Part shown: one piece after another, positions 24,596 through 34,518 of the stretch
How the letters are laid out: each line of letters opens with the position of its first letter
How positions within the stretch are numbered: position 1 is the first letter of the stretch
Source: Hellea sp.
GTDB lineage: Bacteria; Pseudomonadota; Alphaproteobacteria; Caulobacterales; Maricaulaceae
Assembly (NCBI GenBank): GCA_020627655.1
Contig: JAHDGM010000010.1
Location: forward strand, 14,058-66,807
Length of the DNA: 52,750 nucleotides
Reading direction: 5' to 3'
Notes under the pieces: generated by a model
Databases searched by the model: none
Told to the model about the DNA's origin: nothing
The model's input: only the letters and a program-made list of their open reading frames with translations
Position numbers and translations under genes: made by a program

Positions 24596-26050
24596 CTATT
24601 CAATGGAATCCCAATCAGGTTCAATACCTTGTTTTTTGGCTTCAAAGTAATGCTTTGCCATTCTGAACACCAATGGTGACAGTAATAGTAATGCGATTAA
24701 GTTCGGTGCAGCCATCAGTCCGGTCAGCGTATCCGCGATGAGCCAGAAGATATTGACGATGTTTGAAATACTGCCTTCAAGGGCCAATACAGCGGCGCCA
24801 GCGAAAACTACAACAACCCAGCTGATACGGTAAGGTAGAATGCTTTTTTCACCGAATAGGAAGGCGCAGCAGCGCTCACCGTAATAGGACCAGCCTAGAA
24901 TTGTCGTGAAGCCGAAGACAACAAGTCCTAAGGTCACGATGTGCTTGCCGAGATTTGTCAGAGACGCATCAAAGGCGGAAATAGTCAGCGGCGCGCCTGT
25001 GTCACAACCCGCTGGCTGATTACCCGTCATGAGCGTTCCCAGGTTTTCAGGGCTTGCTAAACACTGTGGTTCGATCACACCTGATGTCAGGATAATCAAC
25101 GCCGTGATTGTACAGACGATAAGTGTATCAATAACTGTGCCGAGCATAGCGACCAGCCCCTGATTGACCGGGTCTTTATTTCGAGCGGCTGCGTGCGCAA
25201 TAGGCGCAGAACCTTGCCCGGCTTCATTTGAGAAGATACCGCGGGCAATACCTTTTTGCATGGCCAGAACCATCAACCCAATTGTAATGCCCGTTGTGGC
25301 TTCGTGATACCCAAAGGCACCTTTAAAGATAGATCCAAAAGCAGCAGGAACTTCGCCGATATTCATGCCAATAACGATTAAGCCGGCGATGAAATAAGCT
25401 CCGGCCATGAACGGAACCACGGCACTGGCAACAATACCAATACGTTCGATCCCGCCAATAATAACAGCGCCCGCTGCAGCAGCGAGAACGACGCCCGTGA
25501 ATATAGGCGGGATACTGTAAGTATTGTTGAGTGCATCAGCTACAGAGTTTGACTGGATAGAAGCACCAGTTCCCCAAGCGGCGAGCATGCCGAAGATCGC
25601 AAACGCGACAGCGAGCCATCGCCATTTGGGCCCAAGGCCGTTTTTAATATAATACATGGGGCCACCTACGCGGTTGCCATTGGCATCTATTTCCCGATAG
25701 CGGACGGCTAGAACGCCTTCAGAGAATTTAGTGGCCGTTCCGACAATAGCTGTCATCCACATCCAGAAAATTGCACCTGGGCCGCCAATAGCGATGGCAG
25801 CCGCAACACCCGCAATATTGCCTGTCCCAATTGTGGAGGAGAGGGCGGTCATTAAGGCTGCGAATGGAGAAACATCACCTTCTTCTTCGTCGCCTTTTCG
25901 TTTGCGGAACAGTTGTTTAAACCCGTATGGTATGCGTATGATAGACATCAGACGCAGGCCAAATGTCAAATAAGCCCCGGTTATTAAAAGGAGGCCCATC
26001 ATTGGCCAGCCCCAAACAATATTATTCAAACCTTGAATTAGATCTTCCAT
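24596..26050 (-). CDS. Alanine/glycine:cation symporter (AGCS family)
   Basis: This 484-residue membrane protein has about 11 helices. Family features include the N-terminal I-I-R-I-P-Y-G-F-K-Q-L-F segment, the helix with G-T-G-N-I-A-G-V-A-A-A-I, P-M-Y-Y-I-K-N-G-L-G, and S-N-E-A-G-Q-G-S-A-P-I-A-H-A-A. AGCS proteins import alanine or glycine with sodium or protons across the inner membrane. The gene has a GGGGATATAG ribosome-site region and is directly followed by the GNAT gene. It is divergent from the aminotransferase gene, an arrangement that fits amino-acid metabolism. Confidence 0.95.
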   Translation of the reverse strand: MEDLIQGLNNIVWGWPMMGLLLITGAYLTFGLRLMSIIRIPYGFKQLFRKRKGDEEEGDVSPFAALMTALSSTIGTGNIAGVAAAIAIGGPGAIFWMWMTAIVGTATKFSEGVLAVRYREIDANGNRVGGPMYYIKNGLGPKWRWLAVAFAIFGMLAAWGTGASIQSNSVADALNNTYSIPPIFTGVVLAAAAGAVIIGGIERIGIVASAVVPFMAGAYFIAGLIVIGMNIGEVPAAFGSIFKGAFGYHEATTGITIGLMVLAMQKGIARGIFSNEAGQGSAPIAHAAARNKDPVNQGLVAMLGTVIDTLIVCTITALIILTSGVIEPQCLASPENLGTLMTGNQPAGCDTGAPLTISAFDASLTNLGKHIVTLGLVVFGFTTILGWSYYGERCCAFLFGEKSILPYRISWVVVVFAGAAVLALEGSISNIVNIFWLIADTLTGLMAAPNLIALLLLSPLVFRMAKHYFEAKKQGIEPDWDSIE

Positions 26051-26180
26051 CTATATCCCCTAGAATTTTTTGCCGACCATAAGGCGCATTTTATTTTGTG
26101 CAAGCCCTCAAACACTTTTGACTTTCCACAGCCCTGCGACTCCTATAGGGCATCTGTCTTAAATTACAGGGAGAGCCCTC

Positions 26181-27374
26181 ATGTTTGAAAGTCTCGAAGA
26201 ACGCCCCACAGATGCGATTATGGCGCTTATGGCCTTGGCTAAGGCCGATACAAATCCCAATAAAATCGATCTGGGAGTGGGGGTTTATAAAAGTGATGAC
26301 GGGGCAACCCCTATCATGAGAGCTGTCAAACAGGCTGAAGGACTTTATCTGACAGAAGAAGCGACGAAATCTTACGTTTCGACCATCGGGAATGCAGATT
26401 TTCGTAAGACTATGCTCGATCTCATTTTCGGAGCGGATTATCCGGCTCTGCGTGAAGACCGTATCGCGAGCGCGCAATCTACAGGCGGTTCAGGCGCGCT
26501 TCGCCTTGGCGCGGAACTGATAAAGTCATCGGGTAAAGAGCCATCGGTTTGGGTGCCGACACCGACCTGGGCTAATCATGAGCCATTGATTGGTTCAGCT
26601 GGATTACAAATCAAATCCTATCCATATTATAACCGGGAGACTTTGGGCGTTGACTTTGAAGACATGCTGGATCACTTACGCCAAAACGCCAAACCTGGCG
26701 ATGCTGTTGTCTTGCATGGATGCTGTCATAATCCTACGGGGGCTGATCTTTCTCCGGACCAGTGGGACCGGACCGCAGAGTTTTTACGCGATAATCAATT
26801 AGTCCCGTTCATAGATTTGGCCTATTTTGGTTTGGGCCATGGCCTGACTGAAGACACTTATGGTTTGCGTAAGGTCGGCGAAACTTGTCCTGAGGTTTTA
26901 CTCGCGGCATCATGTTCTAAAAATTTCGCCCTTTATAAGGAACGTGTTGGATTAGTGGCGGCTATCACAACCTCCGCCGATCAAGCGCGTGTGGTTCAGG
27001 GACAGTTTGGGGCTTTACAGCGCCGCCTGACATCAATGCCGCCCGATCACGGCGCAGCCCTTGTAGCGCGTATTTTAGATGATGCGGCGCTACGTGATGT
27101 GTGGCTTGAAGAGCTGACCGAAATGCGCGGCCGGATAAAAGATTTGCGGAAAGATTTATCTGATGCTTTGCGCGTGCAGGGCGCCGAAGCCATGGCCGCT
27201 GCTATTATTGACCAAAATGGAATGTTCTCAACACTTCCGCTTTCAGTGGAGCAAGTGCACCGCCTGCGATCTGAACATTCCGTCTATATGACAAATTCTG
27301 GACGTATAAATATTGCCGGTGCCAATAGCACTAATATTCCGGCCTTGGCGGATGCGATTTTGAAAGTTTTATAA
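26181..27374 (+). CDS. Aromatic/aspartate aminotransferase (class I, PLP-dependent)
   Basis: This 397-residue protein is close to E. coli AspC/TyrB in length and layout. It has the N-terminal I-D-L-G-V-G-V-Y segment, the H-G-C-C-H-N-P-T-G cofactor-binding motif, I-D-L-A-Y-F-G, and the PLP-binding Lys247 in S-C-S-K-N-F. The C-terminal arginine segment (S-G-R-I-N-I-A-G) is also present. It transfers amino groups between aromatic amino acids or aspartate and 2-oxoglutarate in the cytoplasm. TyrB-like specificity is plausible but not certain. A strong CAGGGAGAG ribosome site precedes the ATG. Confidence 0.93.
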   Translation: MFESLEERPTDAIMALMALAKADTNPNKIDLGVGVYKSDDGATPIMRAVKQAEGLYLTEEATKSYVSTIGNADFRKTMLDLIFGADYPALREDRIASAQSTGGSGALRLGAELIKSSGKEPSVWVPTPTWANHEPLIGSAGLQIKSYPYYNRETLGVDFEDMLDHLRQNAKPGDAVVLHGCCHNPTGADLSPDQWDRTAEFLRDNQLVPFIDLAYFGLGHGLTEDTYGLRKVGETCPEVLLAASCSKNFALYKERVGLVAAITTSADQARVVQGQFGALQRRLTSMPPDHGAALVARILDDAALRDVWLEELTEMRGRIKDLRKDLSDALRVQGAEAMAAAIIDQNGMFSTLPLSVEQVHRLRSEHSVYMTNSGRINIAGANSTNIPALADAILKVL

Positions 27375-27423
27375 CCTGCAACGCAGCCTTGCATCACTTA
27401 CGGCCTGGGCTTAATTCTAAGTC

Positions 27424-28389
27424 ATGGATGTAACGCAAATCGAAAATAAAGAGCATGATCGCTCTAACAAATGGCAATCCGGTATCATGGTCTTTGCCAT
27501 GTTCAGCCTATTAGCCTTGACCGGGTTTGTGATTTGGGGCGGCATGGGCGTGGTCATGGCTATTGGCCTATCATTATTTCTGATCTTCACCGTCAGTCGC
27601 GCCTCACCAAAAATGGTTCTTAAAATGTATAAGGCCCGACCATTCGGCCCGAGGGATCTTCCTGCCCTGCAGGATATTTTTGACCGTCTGGTTGAGCGGG
27701 CTGATCTGGAACATGCACCCACACTGTATTACGTGCCATCGAAAATGATGAATGCTTTTGCAACAGGGCGGGGCGAACAAACAGTTGTGGCTGTCACCCA
27801 CGGACTTTTAGAGCATATGAATAACCGGGAGATCGGCGGTGTCCTGGCACATGAGCTTTCCCATATTAAACATAACGACGTATGGGTGATGGGACTCGCG
27901 GATGTGTTTTCACGTCTGACCAACACAATGGGACAGATCGGACAAATCATGCTGTTACTATCCCTTGGCAGTATAATTATGGGCAAGGGCACACCTATTC
28001 CGCCCCTCGGGATTGCCATATTGCTCCTGACCCCGACTATTTCGACCTTGATACAATTGGCTTTATCGCGTTCTCGCGAATATGAAGCCGATTACGGGGC
28101 GGCGCAGATAACAGGCGATCCGGCAGGCTTGGCGTCAGCTCTGCGTAAAATTGAAAAGGCCCATAAAGGCTGGCTGCAGGCGATCATGCCGGGCCGAAAA
28201 GTACCAGAGCCTGCAATGCTGCGTACCCACCCGGCTACGGAAGAACGTATTGAGCGGCTGATGGCTATGGATGGACGTCAAGATATGCCCACGCCTGTGC
28301 GCCTGCCAGAACCCGTCGTAAACCCGCCAAGAGAATACGTTGTTCGTCGCCGTCCGCGCTGGCATATTATGAGCGGTCTGTGGTATTAA
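27424..28389 (+). CDS. htpX: M48 family zinc metalloprotease HtpX
   Basis: This 321-residue protein has two N-terminal membrane helices (about residues 20-60), then the M48 protease domain with the zinc-binding H143-E144-L-S-H147 motif and Glu221 (E-Y-E-A-D) as the third ligand. Two further hydrophobic stretches lie between them (about 155-215). HtpX works with FtsH to degrade misfolded inner-membrane proteins. The C-terminal tail, about 40 residues rich in Arg and Pro, is longer than needed for the domain. It stands 49 bp after the aminotransferase gene on the same strand and converges on PPK2 with no gap. Confidence 0.93.
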   Translation: MDVTQIENKEHDRSNKWQSGIMVFAMFSLLALTGFVIWGGMGVVMAIGLSLFLIFTVSRASPKMVLKMYKARPFGPRDLPALQDIFDRLVERADLEHAPTLYYVPSKMMNAFATGRGEQTVVAVTHGLLEHMNNREIGGVLAHELSHIKHNDVWVMGLADVFSRLTNTMGQIGQIMLLLSLGSIIMGKGTPIPPLGIAILLLTPTISTLIQLALSRSREYEADYGAAQITGDPAGLASALRKIEKAHKGWLQAIMPGRKVPEPAMLRTHPATEERIERLMAMDGRQDMPTPVRLPEPVVNPPREYVVRRRPRWHIMSGLWY

Positions 28390-29202
28390 TTAAATTTCAA
28401 AGTCTTCGAGTTTGAACCCGGGATCAGGGTATTGCGGATTCATATCTTCCAGGGTTTTACGAACAATAGATGAAATAATAGCGCCCCGCCGGGACCGGGA
28501 GTCTGACGGAATAATATGCCATGGAGCCCAGGACGTAGATGTGCGCTGCACCATGGTTTCATAAGCCTCCATGAATTGCGGCCAAAGCTTCCGATCTTCC
28601 AGATCACCGGGATTAAACTTCCAGAGTTTATGCGGTTCGATCAGGCGTTCTTTTAATCGTGTGCCTTGAACCTCATTAGATATGTGAAGCATGAACTTTA
28701 AAATAGTCGTTCCATTTTCACTCAGATGTTTTTCAAAATTATTGATTTGCTCATAACGCTGCTCAACCTGATCCGCGGGTGCAAAGTTTCTAACTTTGAC
28801 AACCAGAACATCTTCGTAGTGGGAACGGTTGAAGACTGTAATTTCGCCTTTACCGGGACAGACATTATGGATGCGCCATAAATAGTCATGAGAGAGTTCT
28901 TTTTTGCTGGGTGCTTTGAAAGCGGCGACATTCACATTGAGCGGCGGGGTGCGCTTTAAAATAGCGGCCGTTGTCCCGTCTTTACCGGATGTATCCATGC
29001 CTTGCAGCACGATCAGAACTGAGCGATTGGCTTCGCCGTAGAGTTTATGTGCAAGCGGGGCGATGGCGCTGGCATTGTCATCACTCGCCGCCCGTGCATG
29101 TTTACCTCTGGCATAATATTCAGGGCGTGTTGGCATATCCGAAAGCTTGAAGGAGTCTGGATTGTCTATGCGGTAGTCTTTGATGAATTGTTCTGCGGTC
29201 AT
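28390..29202 (-). CDS. Polyphosphate kinase 2 family protein
   Basis: This 270-residue single-domain protein belongs to the PPK2 family. The Walker A motif is G-M-D-T-S-G-K-D-G near residue 68, and the Walker B/lid region reads V-F-N-R-S-H-Y-E-D near residue 122. Such enzymes use polyphosphate to phosphorylate AMP, ADP or other nucleotides; which class this is cannot be fixed without a tree. Its start overlaps the end of the ABC-F gene by 4 nt, so the two are translationally coupled. Confidence 0.92.
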   Translation of the reverse strand: MTAEQFIKDYRIDNPDSFKLSDMPTRPEYYARGKHARAASDDNASAIAPLAHKLYGEANRSVLIVLQGMDTSGKDGTTAAILKRTPPLNVNVAAFKAPSKKELSHDYLWRIHNVCPGKGEITVFNRSHYEDVLVVKVRNFAPADQVEQRYEQINNFEKHLSENGTTILKFMLHISNEVQGTRLKERLIEPHKLWKFNPGDLEDRKLWPQFMEAYETMVQRTSTSWAPWHIIPSDSRSRRGAIISSIVRKTLEDMNPQYPDPGFKLEDFEI

Positions 29203-31010
29203 GTGTTCTCTTTCATGGCTTCAAGCTCAAGCCACTCTGTTTCCAGAGCGTCCAGTTGATTTTTAGCCTGTTCTAGCTCGGTAGCGATCTTTGTAAAGGC
29301 TTCGGCATTTTTGGAGAACAGTTCCGGGTCCGCAAGCTGAGTTTCCAGCTGAGTGATAGTGGCTTCAAGGTTTTCCATGTCGCCCGGAATTTGTTCGAGA
29401 CGGAATTTATGTTTGTAGGAGAGCTTATTTGCCTTGGGTTTTTGGGTTTGCTCTGACTTCCCTTTTTCCGCTTTTGATGGCTTCTCTTTGGATTTGTCCC
29501 GGTTCCCGTTTTCGGCGCGGCTTTGTTTTCTTTGGCGGGTCATGTCTGTGTAGCCGCCAGCGTAAATCTCCCACGCACCGGGACCCTCATAGGCAATAGT
29601 TCGTGAAACTGTACGATCCAGAAAGTCCCGATCATGGGACACTAAAAGAACTGTGCCGTCATAATCGGCGATTAATTCTTGCAGTAAATCCAGGGTTTCA
29701 AGGTCCAGGTCATTTGTGGGTTCGTCCAGAACCAAAAGATTAGACGGCAGGCGTAAGCCGCGCGCAAGCTGAAGCCGTCCGCGCTCGCCGCCCGATAAAG
29801 CGTGTATGGGCGTGCGCGCCTGCTCGGGTAGAAAGAGAAAGTCTTTCATATAGCGCTGCACATGAATGGATTTGTCACCGATGATCACGTTTTCCCCGCG
29901 CCCATCTGTAAGAGCTTCAGATAAAAGCCAATCCGGGTTCAGGCTTTCACGTTTTTGATCAACAATAAGCGGTTCAAGGTTGGCACCTAGGCGTATTGCC
30001 CCGCTATCGGCTTCCAGTTCACCCATGATTGTTTTTAACAGGGTTGTTTTACCGGCCCCGTTTGGGCCAACCAATCCGATCCGTTCGCCGCGCATAATCC
30101 GGATTGAAAAATCTTTTATAATTGTGCGCTGGCCAAAGGCTTTGGTGACATTTTTGAGTTCCGCAACAAGTTTTCCAGATTTCTGGGACTCGGCAGTTGT
30201 GAACTGAACACTGCCTTTGACATGGCGTTGTTCCTTGACGGACTGACGTAAATTGGCGAGTTCTTTTACGCGCCGCATATTGCGTTTTCGTCGCCCTGAA
30301 ACACCATGAACAATCCAGTGCTGCTCTCGCACGATTTTCCGATCCAGCTTGTGGCGGTCGAGTTCTTCCTGTTCCAGGAAATTATCGCGCCAATCTTCAA
30401 ATCCTGAAAACCCGTCATCAATATTGTGGGTTTCGCCTCTGTCCATCCAAATGGTGCGCCGGGACAGTTTCTCAAGAAAGCGGCGATCATGCGAGATCAG
30501 GATTATGGCCGAACGCATGGATTGCAGCTCGTTTTCGAGCCATTCAATAGCAGGTAGGTCAAGGTGATTGGTGGGCTCATCCAGCATTAAAATATCAGGC
30601 TCTGCAGCGAGTGTGCGTATCAGTGCCGCGCGCCGGGCTTCACCGCCGGATAGATTTTGCGTGCCGGAATTTTCATCCAGCCCTAATTGATCCATATAAT
30701 ATGGAATTTTATAGCCTTGTTCCGCGCCTTCGAGGCCGCTGCGAACATAATCACCGATAGTCCCAAATCCAGTCAGGTCTGGCTCCTGAGGCAGGTATCT
30801 TGCCGTAATGCCGGGCTTTAAAAACCTGACACCGCTATCTGCTTCGATAAGGCCAGCCGCGATTTTAAGAAATGTGGATTTGCCAGATCCATTACGCCCT
30901 ACCAGACATAATCGGTCATTTTCATAGATCATCATATTGGCGGCAGTCAGCAAAGGCGTCGTGCCAAATGTGAGCGCAATATCCGTTAATGTGAGTAGAG
31001 GTGGGGCCAT
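29199..31010 (-). CDS. uup: ABC-F family ATPase, Uup-like
   Basis: This 603-residue protein has two ABC ATPase domains in one chain and no membrane helices, the mark of ABC-F translation factors. Walker A motifs are G-R-N-G-S-G-K-S-T near residue 40 and G-P-N-G-A-G-K-T-T near 320; signature motifs are L-S-G-G-E in both halves, and Walker B L-D-E-P-T-N appears twice. A highly charged Lys/Glu linker leads to a C-terminal coiled coil (about 535-600), as in Uup. Members act on ribosomes or in DNA/transposon stability. The gene is divergent from the mechanosensitive channel gene and precedes PPK2 in one operon. Confidence 0.9.
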   Translation of the reverse strand: MAPPLLTLTDIALTFGTTPLLTAANMMIYENDRLCLVGRNGSGKSTFLKIAAGLIEADSGVRFLKPGITARYLPQEPDLTGFGTIGDYVRSGLEGAEQGYKIPYYMDQLGLDENSGTQNLSGGEARRAALIRTLAAEPDILMLDEPTNHLDLPAIEWLENELQSMRSAIILISHDRRFLEKLSRRTIWMDRGETHNIDDGFSGFEDWRDNFLEQEELDRHKLDRKIVREQHWIVHGVSGRRKRNMRRVKELANLRQSVKEQRHVKGSVQFTTAESQKSGKLVAELKNVTKAFGQRTIIKDFSIRIMRGERIGLVGPNGAGKTTLLKTIMGELEADSGAIRLGANLEPLIVDQKRESLNPDWLLSEALTDGRGENVIIGDKSIHVQRYMKDFLFLPEQARTPIHALSGGERGRLQLARGLRLPSNLLVLDEPTNDLDLETLDLLQELIADYDGTVLLVSHDRDFLDRTVSRTIAYEGPGAWEIYAGGYTDMTRQRKQSRAENGNRDKSKEKPSKAEKGKSEQTQKPKANKLSYKHKFRLEQIPGDMENLEATITQLETQLADPELFSKNAEAFTKIATELEQAKNQLDALETEWLELEAMKENT

Positions 31011-31092
31011 GATGAGGTGAACTAACCGTGTAATTACATATGTGCAACAAGCAGATGTGGACGAAGAGAATTTTCTAATCTAGAGAACATCC

Positions 31093-34000
31093 ATGGCGTT
31101 GGGAAAACTATACCGATTTTTGGCAATTTTGTTGCTCAGTTTTGTGGTTGTTATTGGGGCGGCATGGTCTCAAGACAGCTCTAACGGCGCGCCGGATTTT
31201 TCAGTTCAGAAACTGGAAGACTTCAAAACGAGAGTCCAGTCGTCAGCTAACGTTACTGACGAACGAAAAGCTCAAATCATTCAATACTATGATGACGCGA
31301 TAGCTAACCTTCAAACAGCCGCAGAGCAGCGCGAGGAAGCGGCGCGCCTGCAACGGGAACTTGATAATGTTCCGCTGACGATTGAAGAGTTGAAAGCAGC
31401 CATTAAGACGGCACAGAGCACGCCTATACGGACGGATTATCCGGACCCTGAAACTATGACGGGAGAAGCTTTATTACGGTTTGAGCGGGATTTGATCACG
31501 CGCGAAGGTGATATGAGGACTTTTAAGGCTGAAGTCACCCGTTATGAAGCGGAACTCGCTACGCTGCCTGAGCAGGGAACCCGGGATAATTTGGCGGCTG
31601 CCCGGGAAACCTTAGCGACTTTAACCGCGGAGCTTGCCGCGTTCGGGAGCGGGCAGTTGGAGGCCGTGACTGCTTCGAGGCGTATAGATATTGAAGCCCA
31701 TTTATATAGATTACGTATGCAAATTTCCGCATTAGAGCTGGAAATAGCCGGGCAGTCTTCGCGCCAACAAATATTGACGTTGAGACGTGACCTTGCGGAA
31801 CTTAACGCAGAGCGGGCAGAGCAGGAAGTTATAGCCCTTCAAAACCAAACGGGTAAAAGACGTGTAAGCCTCGCCGAGCAGGAACGGGCCGCAGCTCTGG
31901 AAAATATTTCAGCGACCGAAACCCTGCATCCCTTGGTTATTGATTATGCCGCCGGTAATGTCGCGATTGCAGAAGACCTGCTCAAAGTGTCTCAGGATGT
32001 TAGTGCCTATCCTAAATTACAGGCGGAGGCTCGAAGCCGGCTCGAAAATATTCAAAGTGACCTGACAGTTGCAGAAAATCTAACCAGCCTGCCTAAAATA
32101 AACCGGCAGTCCAGTGAAACTTTGCGGCGTCTTCGGGATCAAAGACCGTCGATTAATTCGATACAGAGCCGGGCGGATAGTAATCAGGCCGTGTTACTTC
32201 GGGCGACGCAAAAGGGTGTTCAGGTTCGCGAACAGCTCCGAAATATGCCTATCGGGCAGATTAATGCCGATGCGCTTTTATCAGACTGGCGTCAAGATGA
32301 TCCAGAAGCCGTAGATTTGACGGAGCTTGATCTAACGGCTTTGAATAATCTTTACCAAACGCGCCGAGAGCTGTTGCTGGATGTATCAGAAGCCTCTTTA
32401 CATCAAGTATCTGAATCTCAGGCCTTGGGGGCTGTGCAGTCGGATGTCTTGAAAACAACCGAGTCACTGACGAATATCCTGGATCAAAATCTTTTGTGGC
32501 TGCCCAGTGTGAGTGCCATTGATCTGTCTTGGCCTTTAAGGGTTATCCGGGGAACAGGGTCTGTTTTTAAAGCGCAAAACTTAAATCGATCATTTTCGGT
32601 TTTAACAGAACAAATGAAACGGTATTGGCCTTTGACATTTACAGGTCTGGCCCTGGCTTTTGGCATATTGGCGATGCGCCGCCGATTACGGCTGGATGTA
32701 ATTGATGCTGCTAAATCCGTCGGACGTGTGCAGAAAGACCATTATTGGATTACGCCAAGCGTTATTATGACATGTGCCATAATTACGGCGCCAATCCCGC
32801 TCTTATTATTACTGACAGGTTTTCTTTATCAGAATAGCGGCGCGCCTGATGTATTTATTTCGTCTCTGGGGAAAACAGGCATCGAGGTATCAGGATTTCT
32901 TTGGTTCTTTTTAATGTGGAAAGAGTGGGGCAAAGAAAAATCTCTGTTTGATGCCCACTATCAAGTTTCTTCCGGATTACGGAAAAACATCACCCAGCAG
33001 TTAAACTGGTTCATTCCTGTCGCGGGTGTTTTGATTGCTCTCGTGACACTCACGCAAAAAAGCCGTGAACCGGATGTCTATGGAGGATTTAGTCTTTTGG
33101 TTTTCATCCTGACGGCCGGTGTTTTGGCCTGGTTTGGATATAAAATTTTATGGAAAGAAAGGGGGTCTAAGGCAGGTGATCGAAACTGGTTCAAAGGCAA
33201 TCGTAAGATACTTCCATTTCTGCTGATAGGCTTGCCGCTTATCGCAGCAATGCTCGCCGCATATGGCTATTATGATACGGCGCATGTTTTATTATCCAGG
33301 CTGTTCTTTTCCAGTGGTCTCGTCGTAGCCACATTTGTAGTTTATGGCCTTATCCGGCGAACTCTGGTTATAGCGCAAAGACGTCTGGCTCTGCGCCAGG
33401 CTGTTGAACGGCGCGAGCAAATGCTCCGTGCCAGAGAGCAAATCGAAGCGGCTGAAGAACGCGGTGATGCAGCGCCGCCGCAAGTAGATTATGATGAAAT
33501 TGACTTGGAAACCATCAGTCGGCAATCACTACAATTATTGAACACATTTATCATTTTTGGTTTTGCCGTATCCATGTGGATTATCTGGCGGGATCTCTTT
33601 CCGGCATTGTCGGTTTTTGACCGGGTAAATCTCTGGCAATATTCTTTTTCCAATGAAGCCGGTGAAAAGATTATTGATAATGTTACGCTTTGGAATCTTA
33701 TTCAATCGCTAGCCATAGGTGTGCTTACGTTCATTTCAGCCAAAAATCTGCCAGGATTTTTAGAGGTGTTTATTTTAAATCGGTCAGGTCTGGACCGGGG
33801 GACCCGTTATGCCACAGTCAGTGTTCTGGGGTATATCATTATGGCTATTGGCTTTGTCATGGCCTTTAATAAACTTGGTATGGATTGGTCACAGCTGCAG
33901 TGGATATTTGCCGCTCTGGGTGTTGGTATCGGTTTTGGTCTGCAAGAGATTATTGCGAATTTTATCTCAGGTTTAATTATCCTGTTTGAACGCCCAATCC

Positions 34001-34503
34001 GGGTCGGAGATTATATTACCATTGGAAACCAAAGCGGAACGGTGAATCAGATAAAAATCCGGGCAACCACATTGTCTGATCTGGATAACCGAGAAATTTT
34101 CATACCCAATAAAGAATTGATTACACAGAAAGTGACAAACTGGACGCTGACCGACTCCATTACGCGGATCATTATTCCTGTGGGTATTGCCTATGGGTCT
34201 GATACTGACAAGGCGCGGGAAATTATGTTGAAGGTCATCAAGAGTAATTCGAAAGTTTTGGAAAAACCGAAATCGAATGTGTTCTTTCTTGGCTTCGGTG
34301 AAAGCTCATTGGATTTTGAGCTTAGAATTTTTGTTCGCAGTGTCGATGACCGCTTTGGCGTAAGTCATGATCTTCACACGGAAATCAATAAGGCGCTCAG
34401 CAAGGCGAAAATTGAAATTCCGTTCCCGCAAAGAGATATGCGTATTGTCTCTCAAGCACCTTTGCCCGAACAGTTGAAAGGCAAAAGAGCTAAGAGTGAT
34501 TGA
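31093..34503 (+). CDS. Large mechanosensitive channel (MscS superfamily, MscK-like)
   Basis: This 1136-residue protein starts with a signal peptide (cleavage near residue 26), then a long periplasmic coiled-coil region (about 30-460) rich in Glu, Gln, Arg and Leu. About 11 membrane helices follow from residue 510. The MscS core is C-terminal, with the pore helix A-A-L-G-V-G-I-G-F-G-L-Q-E and beta domain I-L-F-E-R-P-I-R-V-G-D-Y-I. This matches MscK/MscM-type osmotic-release channels. The gene runs 15 bp into a TonB receptor gene, so the two may share a transcript, an unusual pairing. Confidence 0.93.
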   Translation: MALGKLYRFLAILLLSFVVVIGAAWSQDSSNGAPDFSVQKLEDFKTRVQSSANVTDERKAQIIQYYDDAIANLQTAAEQREEAARLQRELDNVPLTIEELKAAIKTAQSTPIRTDYPDPETMTGEALLRFERDLITREGDMRTFKAEVTRYEAELATLPEQGTRDNLAAARETLATLTAELAAFGSGQLEAVTASRRIDIEAHLYRLRMQISALELEIAGQSSRQQILTLRRDLAELNAERAEQEVIALQNQTGKRRVSLAEQERAAALENISATETLHPLVIDYAAGNVAIAEDLLKVSQDVSAYPKLQAEARSRLENIQSDLTVAENLTSLPKINRQSSETLRRLRDQRPSINSIQSRADSNQAVLLRATQKGVQVREQLRNMPIGQINADALLSDWRQDDPEAVDLTELDLTALNNLYQTRRELLLDVSEASLHQVSESQALGAVQSDVLKTTESLTNILDQNLLWLPSVSAIDLSWPLRVIRGTGSVFKAQNLNRSFSVLTEQMKRYWPLTFTGLALAFGILAMRRRLRLDVIDAAKSVGRVQKDHYWITPSVIMTCAIITAPIPLLLLLTGFLYQNSGAPDVFISSLGKTGIEVSGFLWFFLMWKEWGKEKSLFDAHYQVSSGLRKNITQQLNWFIPVAGVLIALVTLTQKSREPDVYGGFSLLVFILTAGVLAWFGYKILWKERGSKAGDRNWFKGNRKILPFLLIGLPLIAAMLAAYGYYDTAHVLLSRLFFSSGLVVATFVVYGLIRRTLVIAQRRLALRQAVERREQMLRAREQIEAAEERGDAAPPQVDYDEIDLETISRQSLQLLNTFIIFGFAVSMWIIWRDLFPALSVFDRVNLWQYSFSNEAGEKIIDNVTLWNLIQSLAIGVLTFISAKNLPGFLEVFILNRSGLDRGTRYATVSVLGYIIMAIGFVMAFNKLGMDWSQLQWIFAALGVGIGFGLQEIIANFISGLIILFERPIRVGDYITIGNQSGTVNQIKIRATTLSDLDNREIFIPNKELITQKVTNWTLTDSITRIIIPVGIAYGSDTDKAREIMLKVIKSNSKVLEKPKSNVFFLGFGESSLDFELRIFVRSVDDRFGVSHDLHTEINKALSKAKIEIPFPQRDMRIVSQAPLPEQLKGKRAKSD

Positions 34504-34518
34504 TATTATAGGCGAATA